A stretch of 64,000 nt of DNA from Punctularia strigosozonata HHB-11173 SS5. Lineage: Eukaryota > Basidiomycota > Agaricomycetes > Corticiales > Punctulariaceae. A program made the position numbers and the translations under genes. Below the pieces are notes generated by a model. That model did not search any database, was not told where the DNA came from, and saw nothing but the letters and a program-made list of their open reading frames with translations. This document shows positions 22,876 through 34,373 of the stretch, piece by piece. The stretch spans positions 1,546,659-1,610,658 of the forward strand of contig NW_006767437.1 of assembly GCF_000264995.1 (NCBI RefSeq), read 5' to 3'. Every line of letters starts with the position of its first letter. Position 1 is the first letter of the stretch.

Positions 22876-24198
22876 ATGGCGACCCTACGCAAGCTCAAGG
22901 CCCTTATCCTCATGCAGAACACGGATGCAGGAGAGACGGCGCGTGTTCTGCGGGAAGCCGATGTACCGGTAACAGACGCGGACTGTCGCTCGTGTCCTAA
23001 TCCGTGCGATGAAGGAAAGCGTTCTGATTCTCTCGTCGTTCTTACTTTTACATAGACTGTTCACATAGACCATGAATGGGATAGAAAGTTTACAATCGAT
23101 CTTGAAACTCAGATGCTCGGAGCCTTGAGACCGTACAGGAGACAACTCGTCGTCTCAACGGGAAAAACCGACTGGCCGAGCGAAGTGACGGACGTGAAAG
23201 GAACCCTGGCGTACCACCTGGCGCGAGCCCACAACTCCGGCTTTGAACCCCCGTTACCTCCGCAAGTGCTCAAGGGGCTGCAAGGAAACGCACCGGGTCT
23301 CGTGGATCCGTCTTCAACGTCCAAAATCTCCATTCTGAATGGTTCGCATACGCCTATCTCCGACGAGGGCGCCGTCCTCGTTTTCCCTGACTACCTTGTT
23401 TGCACGAATGTTCCCTCGTCGGATGCTGGAGCCGACGATTTCTGGAAGGCCCTCGCTCAGTTGTACCACCCTGATCCATCTCGAACGCCCGTATCTACTG
23501 ATCTGAAGTCGTATGTCCTCCCATATAATTGTGTTATTCTTCTGTGTGAGTGACCGTCTTCGTTCATTCGTTGAATACCGTGTTTTATACTTGCCCTCTA
23601 CGTCGCTTCACCGTCCGCCGTATTCACTCCGTCATCGTTTCTGGCTAGGCTCCCATAAGAAGCGCGACAATCGCTGTCATATCACCGCCGGGAAGTTGGA
23701 GCAAAGTACGCGATCGTTTTTTGTTGGCAAAGAACCTCGAACTGATAGGCGCTCCCTCGTAGCCATCACAGCCTCGTTGGAACGCCGCGGTTGGGACGTC
23801 CACACGCAGCTCGAACCCTCCATCGAGACCGACCCGCCCGTCGAACCCTCCTCGATCAACGGAAATGACTACCGCGCCAAGCTCGACGCCGCCAGTCAAA
23901 GCCAATCAGCGCTTATTCTCAAGAGCTCTCACATTGGCGGTCACAAGTTCGCCGGTAACGTCATCGTGCGCATATGTTTGTTATATGAAGTATCGAATGT
24001 GCGGAAGGCTGATACGTCAACGACAAGCTGTATTTTCCCAACGGCGTCGGTGTGTGGTACGGTCGCGTAACGCCCCATGACGTTGAAAGTCTGGTGCAAG
24101 AGACGATTTTGAAGGGCAAGATACTCGCGCCTTTGCTACGGGGAGGCGTCAACCTATCACAATCGGGGTGCAAGTCCTTGCACGAGCTCCGATGGTAG
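22876..24198 (+). CDS. Sucrase/ferredoxin-like protein (AIM32-type thioredoxin-like ferredoxin)
   Basis: Five exons. Exon 1 starts MATLRKLKALIL and carries DADCRSCPNPCDEG. The next gives DHEWDRKFTIDLE, LVVSTGKTDWPSEV, VLVFPDYLVCTNV and runs to VILL. The following exon starts within CSHKKRDNRCHI, the signature of the family, then KLEQ, an intron, GWDVHTQLE and SSHIGGHKFAGNVI. The last exon gives LYFPNGVGVWYGRVTPHDVE and ends HELRW-TAG. Conserved Cys (CSHKKRDNRC) and HIGGH fit the proposed [2Fe-2S]-binding thioredoxin-like fold; yeast Aim32 is a mitochondrial redox protein. The exon 1-2 junction is the weakest: the best donor is non-standard or GTTCTG, about 23,015-23,020. The rest is unambiguous and intact. 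Confidence 0.85.
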
Positions 24199-25537
24199 TA
24201 GTACATCGTGCGCAGTATAGACAAAGGATCAAATCGGATCCTTCTAATTTTGCACTAGGTCAACGACGGTGTCTTCTACCATCGGTGTTATGATATTAGA
24301 CTTGTATATAGGCAGGCGCGGGCCACAGCACCGGTTCTCAGCGAGATGTTGATGTGAATTGTCCGGAACGTCAGAGACCCTCTCGGTCATTTCCGACTAT
24401 GTCTCCAGAGATCCGCGGTTGACGGAGATGGAGATGCGGTGAACATTGTAGGCATCCACCCTGCATCCACCCGTATTCCGACCGACCATAACGGGTACGC
24501 CAAGATCAGCCGCGTCAACTGTCCTCTTGTGCGAGGTACAATATGCTTGGGATCAGGCGTGAGCCACGAATCACGTAGGGTTGAATCCTGGGGGATTGCT
24601 TGATTCTACGAACGTGTGCCTGATCTGATACCAAATGAAAGAGTACACACTGTCCAAGTTAGGCGGATGATTGGTAACAGTTGGCTTCTGTACATTGATA
24701 TGCTACTTGCTGTTTACGTTGACGCTCAACGCGATGAAATTCGCGATAACGAACTCGGGAGAGGTTTGATAGTATCTACTCAGTGCTAGGCGAGGCCGGG
24801 GCGCCGATATTTCATCATTGGGCGTCGGAGTGAACATGAAGTCACCTTCAACAGTATCGACGGAAGCCCCATTGAGTATTAGGACAGCCTTAAATTACGA
24901 GTTGCTATGCAGGATCCAAGCTCGAAAGGCGTAATAGATTGATCCTGTTTGATGAATCACACGGTCACCCCCTTCACTCGGCAGGGCGTTGCAGTGCTTG
25001 AGGCACGACCATCACCTCTCCTCCTCCGCACGACAACTCCGATAGTTGCTCCGCAAAAGCATATCTAATCAATAACACCCTGGCTTCGCCGGAGATATAG
25101 CGAGCAAAGAGTACAGCTGTCAGTCGGTGTTGCCTCAATCCGAGCCACTGTTGGCTTGGTCTAAGCTTGGCGACACGGACCGGGGTCAAGCAGTCCCTCA
25201 CATTGCTCAGCTCCTCTCTGCACGCGGTGTCGCGTATCCAATTCCTCTCGGGGAGAATCACCTTGTAACGCGTACTACTCCGGCTCCGAAGGGCGCGGGG
25301 CGGTGGGGCTTCGCGCAACTAAGCACGGGGCTTCCTATTGTTGGAGTCTTTAGTTCCGGATTGGCGAGGCCACTCTGCCCGTGCGGGCATCATGGGTGAC
25401 CCGATGGCCCAGCCGAGGGCGGAAACCTTCAAAATTCACACCGAGTTCTGAGGATCGTTCGGGGGTCGTTCGCACATGGTGACAGTTGTTCACACCCGAC
25501 CAATAGCGCCGCAGTAAGAAGAGTATCAGCGTGCCTC
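24199..25537. other. Intergenic, no gene seen
   Basis: About 1.3 kb without a frame that resembles a protein. Short frames at 24974-25399 on both strands overlap one another and have no recognisable motif. Confidence 0.5.
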
Positions 25538-27043
25538 ATGGGTAACTTCGTTGATGCGTTTCCCGCCGACTGCCCACGGTTCGAAGAAGGAGTCAAGCGT
25601 TACAGAACCCATATAAGCCCAGCGCGCCTTCTCACAGGTGAGAGGTTCGCGAACACTACTGGCCAGATCCCGCGACATGACCCTCAGCTTTCCTATACAT
25701 TTATTCACCCAGTCCGAGATCCTCGTACGAAGGCATCCTTCTCGTGGTCATTACACATTCGACATCGCCAGCCTCGCGAGGCCGAACCGTGCTGACTGGC
25801 ACACCGATCCCAGTGCAAGCATTCATCTGCAGGAAATTGATGGCCGCGCTGGTCCCGGATTGCGGATATATGTTACGTCTTCTGAAGACCAGATCTCTCC
25901 AAATGAAGTCATGGCTCAAGGTATGCGCCCGTTCAGGCTTGGCATACTCTTTAATGCTAAACATATCTCATATCTCATAGAGCCTGATGTTGACATGTCA
26001 CTAGCAGCAGGGCAGTCGACTGCACCGTCGCAACCACACTCGCATTCAACGGCAGCTCTGAATCAATTTCCGAACGACACAGAAGGTAATTAAAGTTCTA
26101 GTCCTCTTCGGTCGTTGTCATCTTCACGTCTCCATAGAGCCTGCCTTTGACTTCAACGCCTATGTAAGGCCAGATGTTGCGGGGGTCGACCTCAATATTC
26201 TCGACGCGTCAAACACCGATGCACAGATGGACTTCGGGTTCACGTTTGAGCTGATTAACGGGTCTATTTCGAACACGAATGCTATAACCCATTGTACGTG
26301 TCCTGGACTTCGGACTGTCCTCCCGGAGCTCTAGCAATGCTCATAATCAACTAGCTCAAACCGCTACTTCATCTCCCTCGGAATACATTATGGGGGACGA
26401 CAGCGTATTTGGCGTCAGTTCTCCGGATACGCTGGCAGACCAATCACCGTGCTCTCCTTCGAGTGGTAGCGAGAGCGAATCGAGCAAGAGACCGGGCTCC
26501 GACAATCCTCCGCTTCAAGTGGTTGCCGATGACAGTCCGTGTCAAGGCCCTGATAGTGCGTCCGATGCTCTCGGAAAGCCCTCATCGGGGTTCAAGCGAG
26601 TGCGACGCTTTGTTTGCCTCGAGAAGACGTGCACTAGAATGTTCACGTCAGAGTAAGTTATCAGCTCTCCGTTTCATCGGGAGACCACACGTACTAATCA
26701 GCCCATACCCAGGTACACACGCAAAACGCATATGCAAACCCACAAACCTCGAGAGCCTAAAACGTTACATTGTGAAACGTGTGACGAGGTGTTCTCGCGC
26801 AAACACGATCTGCTACGGCACGAAGTCGCGCAACATGGGAAAGAATGCGAGTTCATCTGCGAAGTATGTGGCCTGTTCTTCTCTAGCGCGAAGACGTTGC
26901 AAGTGCATCGTTGTCGGCGCGGTCAGACCCGAACGCGGTGGCCAATGCCGGGTGAGTCGGACTATATTTCATCCTGGCGATAGCGTCGCCGTGCTTATCG
27001 ACATTCTCGGTCAGTCCAGCGTACGAAGGACCCCGAAAACTGA
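25538..27043 (+). CDS. C2H2 zinc-finger protein, probable transcription factor
   Basis: Multi-exon gene. The 5' end is uncertain: ATG at 25538 (MGNFVDAFPADC) or ATG at 25677 (MTLSFPIHLFTQ), the second being in frame with RGHYTFDIASLARP and later exons. Middle exons are acidic and Ser-rich (EPDVDMSLAAGQ, PAFDFNAYVRPDV, GDDSVFGVSSPDTL). The C-terminus has three fingers: FVCLEKTCTRMF with KTHMQTH split by an intron (GTAAGT donor), LHCETCDEVFSRKHDLLRHE and FICEVCGLFFSSAKTLQVH. The second is a standard C2H2 finger; the third ends H-R-C. A likely last exon gives RRRAYRHSRSVQRTKDPEN and stops at 27043. Basidiomycete relatives are nuclear DNA-binding regulators; the target is unknown. Confidence 0.75.
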
Positions 27044-27299
27044 GAAACCCGTATTGCATGACCTATCATAGATATGTGCCTTCTGAAGCCCAGGCTCACC
27101 ACATGTATAGCCGTCGTTGACCGATTGTTAACTTGTAGACCGGCATTGGTATTTGCATATCTTTCTTTCACACCGACTCGGACTCTGTAGATGCAAACTC
27201 CCAATGGATTTCATTGATCGTTCCCTTGGAGAGATCCGTGAAAGCGACAATCCTATACGTCCCATGACCAGCCTTAATAAGTTTAGAGTGACATGAATC

Positions 27300-27548
27300 A
27301 TGTCACAGTCAGCCTCTAGCAACGCACGCAAGATGGCGGCGCCTCAACCATGTGCACTACCTGGTGGCTCCGGGCCTCGGGGACCTGACGCACAGTACTG
27401 CGCAGAGCCGGGGGTATGCAATTATGCTCTAGATAGCCGGAACCAGTTGATTCGGCATCTTCACGGCCATCGAGATTGCATTAGTGAGGACAAGGTAAAG
27501 CATCCGTTTATCCGTGCCGGTATTGCAGCATCTCTCATCCGGTGGTGA
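27300..27548 (+). CDS. Small ORF with one zinc-finger-like motif
   Basis: An 82-codon frame from ATG at 27300 containing YCAEPGVCNYALDS then LIRHLHGHRDC, which fits Cx5C...Hx3H spacing of a single C2H2 finger. It lies 250 bp after the three-finger gene on the same strand. It may be a decayed piece of a duplicate or an extra exon of a longer gene. No other domain is seen. Expression is unproven. Confidence 0.35.
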   Translation: MSQSASSNARKMAAPQPCALPGGSGPRGPDAQYCAEPGVCNYALDSRNQLIRHLHGHRDCISEDKVKHPFIRAGIAASLIRW

Positions 27549-27713
27549 CAAGGGGAAGCTAGAGTAAACGCGCGTTTGCATAGGAAAACAATTCGACTAG
27601 GACAGCAGGAGTCAAAGCGACAAAAAATAAGCAGGATTCACTAATGATAGAACGATGGGGTAGCCCGAGGCCCGAGGAGCGAGCATGGAAGATTAAGACA
27701 AAATGTTGATGAA

Positions 27714-30700
27714 TCAGATGTCATCGGGCCAGGAAATGACGAACGGCTTCCTGAGTTCGGTCATGCCCTCGTCCAGCCTGTCTCGCCTCCGGTGATAGTC
27801 TTCGTGCTCGCTGATCTGCGCCGCTGTGGGCATGTGCAGCCACAGCGCAAACAGCAAGCCGCAATGCAGCTGACTATACGTGATCTCCAGCCGATTTTTG
27901 CCCAAGCTGACTAGGTTCGAATACTCGACCGTGTTGTCCGCGTCATTTGTCACCTAAGGACACGTTTGAATGGAAACACAAGATAAATGAAGTCGAAGGC
28001 GGAATGCGCACTATGTAGGGCGGGCAGAGCGAAAATGTGACGGGCTGCTTGTCGTTTCTCAACGAGGCCCAGGCCTTACCCGTCGTCGGCCACTCGCAGA
28101 TGACGTGACCAAGGGGATCCTTGTCAGCGTCAGTTCGCATGGCAGCCATACTGGCGGCGACAGTGTGGCACGTCAGCGAGAGACACCTCGAACCACTAAC
28201 ACTAGTTTCGCGGACTGTCAGTGACGAAGCAACGGGCCGAGCACAGACACAGCACGCACTCTCTATGCTTGTGACGCGATACCCAGTTGGTGATGCCGGC
28301 CATCACGTCCGGCGTGATCGTGAACTGGGAGGACACGACCTGGCCACCCTTGCACGTCTTCATGCACGCTACAAGCTGCCGGTCGGGACCAAAGATGTCT
28401 GCGGGGGTAGGCCTAGAGCCGTTAGCGGGAGCAAGACGCGGCACACGCCACGACGACCTCAAGATCGATTCCCAGCGTTGAGCCGCAGCAGCCGGGGAGT
28501 CCATCGTTGACCCTTTCGAGGTAGGGGGTGACGTAGAAGAATGACCACGATCGTCCGAAGGCCCATCGTCAACAGGAGCAGTCCGCGCTGGTTTGATGAC
28601 CTTGTTGGTGTCTTCGGAGAGCGGAGAAGGCTTCCGTTTCATGCCCGCGGAGGAAGGCTCACTAGGGGAGTCGAGGTCACTGAGGTGGCCGTTGGACGCT
28701 TCCTGTAGGCTGCGGCTGGCTCGTCTGACCTTCGAATCGGCCTGCAGGCGTGCGAACGAGGCAGAAGACGCGGAGGACGCAGGCGTTGTCGGCTCTGGGG
28801 ATTGGGTGCTGTTGGTAGGTAGAATCGTCGATGCCGGCTGAGGCGTTCCATTAGGGGTTGCGGTGGATAGCGCAGGACTTCGTCTCTTCTGTGGCGTCGC
28901 CCTCTTCAACTGCGCTTCCCGCGCTTCCTGTCCAGGACTTGTTTTCTGTTGGAGCGCCGCCACCTCCGGCTTGATATCTCTTGCTTCTTGCCCGAACCCC
29001 ATACCGTCTTCCGGTGCATCCAAGTCCATGTCGAAGTTCGCCTCTGTGGCGTCCGCGGAAGGAGCACTCTGTGGTCGAGTGTTTTCCGCCACAGACACAA
29101 CAATACCAGAACCAGGTGGCTGCGACGCACGTGCCTCCCTGTCGCCCTCCTCGTTCGCCACGACCAGAGGTTCATTCGCGCCCGTCGGTGCGGGCGACAC
29201 ATCCGCTGAAGCCCGGGAAGCCGGCGGCGCACCCGCGGAAGCGTGATGAACCTGCGCCACATCCGCTAAAGTAAGAGGAGCCGGCGACGCATCCGCTGAA
29301 TTATGAGAAGCCGGCGACATCGACGCTGCTTTCGGGGTATCTGGGACCCGCGTCGAGAATGGGCTGGGAGACACAACACTGCCGACGGAATTAGGTGCTT
29401 CCTGCGGGTCGGGAGTCGGGCTTGCTGCCGATGCGGACGAGGATGCTACCGCGTTCGCCTGATTGGGAGCTTTGCGCTGATTGTAGCTGGCACGATCGAT
29501 AGCGAATAGATCTCGGATGCTGAGCGTCTTCGCCGGGGGCTTCCTTGCGCTCGCGGGAGGCTTGAGCGCCCGGGGTACCGCACCCGGCATCGCGGGAGAT
29601 TCGCTTGCGCGCGCGGGACGCTTATCTGTTGCTTGAAGGTCGGAAGAAGCGCGAGGTGGGATCGATGACGGGTGGGCGGGAGTCGGAGGGTTTTGGATTG
29701 CCGGGCCTGAAGATATCGGGGACGGGATGGTGGCCGAGGCAGCGGCGACGGCGATGGGACACGCGGGAGGACCGCGCGCAGATTCAGCGGCGAGGGAGTC
29801 CAGCGAGGTTGTCGTGGGTGGAGCTGCGAATGACGGACCCGCCGCGCCGGACCTCAAAAAATCAGGAGAACGGGCTGGAGCGGAAGGGGGAGCCGACGAC
29901 CTCGCTGGGGTGGCGGCGGCGGGAGATCCTGCTGAGGGGCGATACGGCGCCGTAGTCGATGAAGCCGAAGGTGGGACTGACATGGAATGTGCAACGGGTG
30001 CCGCTGAACGAGTAGCTTGCGATATATCCTTAGAGACGGCGGTCGCAGTCGAAGGGATCCGCACCACAGCGCCGGCTAGGCCAGAAGGTGCGGGTGCCGC
30101 CGCCCCCGTCGGGGAACCAGAGGCGACAACTGCCAAGGGAATCTGCACCGCGCTAGATGGTGCTTTCGGACGTGCAGCGGATGCTACGAGCCCGCTATCC
30201 AACGCAGAGCCGAGAACGAGATCGGAAGCAGGAATCGCGGACGATCGCGCACCGGTAAGGGCAGATCCTGTCGCGGGTCGTTGCGCCGGAGCGGTCGATG
30301 GCGCCGGGACCGGCGTTTTGCTCGCAAGAGCAGCGGAAGATATGCCCGACGATGTCAACGGCGCGGCAGAGCCTGATCTGGACGCAGAAACGGATACACC
30401 TGGAACAGGAGCAAATTGTTGCGCTGGAGGAGCTGCGTTGACGGCGGACGCCTGGTGGGCCTTGTTCTGACTCGCGCCGACAGGTGCGGTCTGTATTGGA
30501 GAGACCTCTGGATCGACATCCCGACTATCCTGCGAGGAAAGGGAAATGGCAGGAATATTAGCTTTGTGCATCTTCTCGGCGACGGGTTGGATGGACGCAC
30601 CCCGGACCCGCTTTGGGACCGCCGCCGGTGGGAGATGGGGGGAATCTTTATTGTGAGCTTTCCCGAACTCGGGGAGGACACGGAACCGGAAGACGCGCGA

Positions 30701-31596
30701 GACAAGTCGGCGGGCGCTGGAGAGGCGGCGACGGGTGGCGGGTTGGAGAGCGGGAGCGTGGGCGGGAACGCTTGGGTCGGCGGAATCGAAGGCGCTTGGC
30801 TTGGCTGGACCGTGGTGGTTTGCGGTGGCAAAGTAGGGACAACGGCTGGCGGTTGTGGCGAGGCTGAAGAAGCTGATCTACGAGCAACTTCAGGAAAACG
30901 ACACAACGATGGACACGCTATGCTTACGGGACGGCGGGGGACTACTTCGTAGGTTCTGTCAGTGCCGATTGATAAGCGATGCGTTATGAGCTCACCGGGC
31001 CCAGGGCTGCTTGGCTGTGCCGCGGTCTAGCGTCGTAAAGTCGCTGCAGGTTCTCTGTCCGGGTCGTTTCCAGCTGATCACTCTGGTATGCAGAACGCGC
31101 GAATCGACGCACTTTGGAGTTCGAGCTCTAAGAATTTCGACTGCCAGCCGTGTACGACGCTGAGCAATTCCAAGTATCGGTCGATGCATACTTTGAGGGC
31201 TGGTTCGTCGGGCACCGGCCCCGCCAGAAGCTTGACGAGATTGTCGTGCGCGGTCTGCACAAGCGGTCGGACGAGTCCCCTAGGCGCGATGCGAGCAGAT
31301 ACTCACGAGGAGGATGTTGATGATCTGCAAGGGATGTCAGCTTGATTATCATTCTCCTCGCGATCACTGAACCGCAAAGCCTGCACAGTCCGTGTCCACT
31401 GGCCACGCCCAAGTCTGATACTCACCACGGGTCGCGCGTCGGCATAGTACGCCCTTTCTTGCCGGAAGAAATCCTTCAGCGTGTGGAGAGACTTGGCGAA
31501 CGCGGCGAGGTCACTGCCCGAGCATCCCGCCTTCAGGCGCTCGAATAGCCGCTTGTTTTTTGCATGAATATCCGCAGTCGATGGCTTTGAGCTCAT
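27714..31596 (-). CDS. Large disordered Ala/Ser/Pro-rich protein, unknown function
   Basis: Reading begins at 31596 (MSSKPSTADIHAKNKRLFER). The N-terminal part is helical: SGSDLAAFAKSLHTLKDFF, a small IINILL exon, then DNLVKLLAGPVPDEPALKVC and YLELLSVVHGWQSKFLELEL. A long low-complexity region follows (30906 to about 28500), rich in A, S and P, with KTLSIRDLFAIDRASYNQRK near 29,500 as the one compact motif. A C-terminal folded part has ILRSSWRVPRLAPANG, VSSQFTITPDVMAGITNWVS, GHVICEWPTTGKAWASLRND and LEITYSQLHCGLLFALWLH, ending WPDDI-TGA at 27714. Total length is probably over 1,000 residues. Exon joins near 31,100 and 30,600 are uncertain. I recognise no family. A nuclear or scaffold role would be a guess. 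Confidence 0.7.
29190..29335 (-). repeat. 30-bp coding minisatellite (10-residue repeats)
   Basis: About four imperfect tandem units of 30 bp around a core CATCCGCTGAA...GAAGCCGGC on the plus strand. They encode decapeptide units such as SADASPAPLT, LADVAQVHHA, SAGAPPASRA and SADVSPAPTG in the disordered protein. In-frame tandem growth of a flexible linker is the simple reading. Confidence 0.7.
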
Positions 31597-31787
31597 GAAT
31601 TGGCGTAGAGACCGAGCAGGGGGCCCGTATGAGCTGAGCTCGAGCCTCGAGCACCGACCGCCCGAGGGCGCGCCGGCCTTGCGCTTGGGCGCCTGGCATC
31701 ACGTGGCCACCATGCATTCATAGGGGCTTCCCGTGTTTTTGCAATGCGCCCTGCACGTTCCTTGCCATTATCTCCGGGTCACTCAAC

Positions 31788-34130
31788 ATGGCTGAGATAC
31801 ACGACCAGTTCGATACGATCGTTATCCTGGACTTTGGATCTCAGGTTGGCGCGTTGCTGATGGCGTCGTGCGCGCGGCTGAGGTCTTTGCACCGTAGTTC
31901 AGCCATCTGATCACCAGGAGATGTCGCGAGCATAATGTCTACGCGGAGCTCATGCCCTGCACCCAAAAGGTCAAAGAGCTCGGCTGGAAACCAAAAGGTG
32001 GAGATGGCAGCGTGTAGGAAAAGCGCGATGTGCTGAACACTGGCAGGCATCATCCTATCGGGCTCGCCGTTCTCCGTATACGACCCGGACGCGCCGCATG
32101 TGGACCCCGACGTCTTCGAGCTAGGAGTACCTGTACTCGGTATATGCTACGGTCTCCAGGTGTGGCGACATCTGCATTTTATTGCAATTATCTCCTTTTC
32201 TGAGAACGATCAGTAGGAGATGGCGTCTTCGATGAAGGGCAAGGTCTCCGCTTGCGATCACCGCGAGTATGGATTCGCAAAGCTTGACATCGTCAAGCGA
32301 GACAGTCAAGTGTCTGTCCTCTTCGATGGCCTTGGCGACGATATGGACGTACGTCCGTGTTCGCCTTTTTGTCGTACACATATCCTGACTCGTCTCACAG
32401 GTCTGGATGTCTCACGGAGACCAGCTCTCTGAGATGCCCCCCGACTTCCACGTCATCGGTCGCACCAAAAGCGCGCCCTACGCCGCCATCGCGCACGACA
32501 CGAAGCCATTCTACGGCATCCAGTTCCACGCGGAGGTCACGCACTCGAAGCGCGGCAAGGAAGTCATTGGAAAATTCGTGTTAAACATCTGCGGCTGTCG
32601 CGCGAACTGGACGATGGCATGTAAATATCCCGAACTGTTTCTGCCCTATACTGACACATCATGTATAGGAAGAGTTTATCGGTAAGGAAATTACGCGCAT
32701 CCGCGAGATCTGCGGTCCCAAGGGACGTGTGATCGGTGCCGTCAGCGGCGGAGTTGACAGCACTGTAGCCGCCAAGCTCATGCACGAGGCCATCGGCGAC
32801 AGGTACAAATCTTGTTTAGCCATACACAACATCTTCATGAATGATTACGCAGGTTCCATGCCATCATGGTCGACAACGGCGTCCTGCGCCTTAACGAGGC
32901 GCAACAGGTCGAGCAGATGCTCAATAAAGACCTCGGCGTGAACCTGACCGTCGTCGATGCCTCCGCCCTCTTCCTCTCCCGCCTTGCCGGCGTCGAGGAC
33001 CCGGAGCAAAAGCGGAAGATCATCGGCAACACCTTCATCAACGTCTTCGAAGAGAAGGCGGCGCAGCTCGAGGCCGCGGCCGCGACCGAGGAGCGCGAGA
33101 AGGGTGCGGAGGCGAAGGGCAAGGTCGAATGGCTCCTCCAGGGTACGCTGTACCCGGACGTGATCGAGAGCATCAGCTTCAAGGGCCCGAGCGCGACGAT
33201 CAAGACCCACCACAACGTCGGTGGCCTGCTGAAAGACATGAAACTCAAGCTGATCGAGCCTCTCCGCGAGCTCTTCAAAGGCGCGCTCGCACGACCTTCT
33301 GCTCTCGCGTAACTGATCGTGCTTCCCCTTTTAGACGAGGTGCGCGCACTCGGGAGGCTGCTCTCCATCCCGGCGCCGCTCGTGCAGCGACATCCCTTCC
33401 CCGGGCCAGGCCTCGCTATCCGCATCTTGGGACCTGTAACGCGCGAGCAGGTCCAGATCCTGCAACGCGCGGACAGCATCTACATCGAGGAGATTCGCGC
33501 CGCAGGACTCTACGACCAGATCAGCCAGGCGTTTGCCGTGCTTCTCCCCGTGAAGGCGGTCGGCGTGATGGGCGATAAGCGGACGTACGAACAGGTACGT
33601 GTTGCCTGACTTACTCCCATCCGTCAAGCAGTACAATTTTGTCGCCTCCTCAATCTGCTAAGGTTACCCCCATCCATCGAGTGGTGTATTTTCGTCACGT
33701 TTTTCCACGTTGATACCTTACACCAATTCAACGAGCGATTTATTCTCGTTGCGTTTCGCCCAATGCTGGCTTAACGCCGCCCTTCGAGCAGTTTATTCTA
33801 GTAGCGTCCTTCCACCCGATGCTAACGGCTTGTCACAGGTTATCGCGCTTCGAGCGGTGCAGTCGGAAGACTTCATGACGGCCGATTGGTATGGCACATC
33901 TTATCCGTTAATAGATACCTCAGTACTGATTGGGTATGTATTAGGTTCGTCTTCCCGGCCGACGTCCTCAGGAAGATATCGTCCCGTATCACCAATGAAG
34001 TCGCCGGCGTAAATCGTGTCACATACGACATCTCGTCTAAACCCCCTGCGGTAAGCCTGTCGTCCTCCGATTCTCGGTGTGTTCCCCGCTCACTCAGCCC
34101 CACGACCCACAGACCGTAGAATGGCTCTGA
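31788..34130 (+). CDS. GUA1: GMP synthase (glutamine-hydrolysing)
   Basis: Converts XMP to GMP using ATP and glutamine, the last step of guanine nucleotide synthesis, in the cytosol. It starts [19 protein letters not shown] at 31788. The class I amidotransferase half has the nucleophile Cys in LGICYGLQ and the His/Glu pair in [11 protein letters not shown], then [11 protein letters not shown]. The ATP-pyrophosphatase half has the P-loop [22 protein letters not shown], and [13 protein letters not shown]. The C-terminal dimerisation part has [35 protein letters not shown] and [13 protein letters not shown], ending TVEWL-TGA. About nine to ten exons. The intron after ELFK (33281-33334) begins GC rather than GT, yet is needed to keep frame. 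It is convergent with the Lon gene, about 240 bp apart. Confidence 0.95.
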
Positions 34131-34373
34131 GATACACTGAAAGCGTTTGCTGCCGAGTGACTGCAAACGCCTTCTTCACGCGACGAACCTACGGACTCGC
34201 GCACGCCAGTTCACTAAATGTAGGCGTTGTTGCAATTAGCCGTTCCTATTACCGTACAAGCGCTGAGCGGAGGGGGGACTGAGTGTAAAGATACATAGAT
34301 TGTAATCAACTCTGAAAGCGATCAGCAAACGATTGCCCTAGTAAACGCGTCTCATCTCGTATGCAGTTGATCT

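Noticed and set aside
23505-23650. Apparent frameshift in the sucrase/ferredoxin-like gene when GTATGT at 23511 is used as donor
   Set aside because: The later donor GTGAGT after VILL restores CSHKKRDNRC in frame, so no lesion is needed.
19355-24198. Secondary-metabolite cluster around the MFS pump
   Set aside because: No synthase, P450 or tailoring enzyme is present, and neighbours are an AIM32-type protein and relics.
24974-25399. Overlapping ORFs on both strands
   Set aside because: No domain, no plausible splicing, and composition like intergenic DNA.
29727-30470. Long plus-strand ORF opposite the disordered protein
   Set aside because: It is the mirror of a GC-rich Ala/Ser/Pro-coding region and shows only biased composition.
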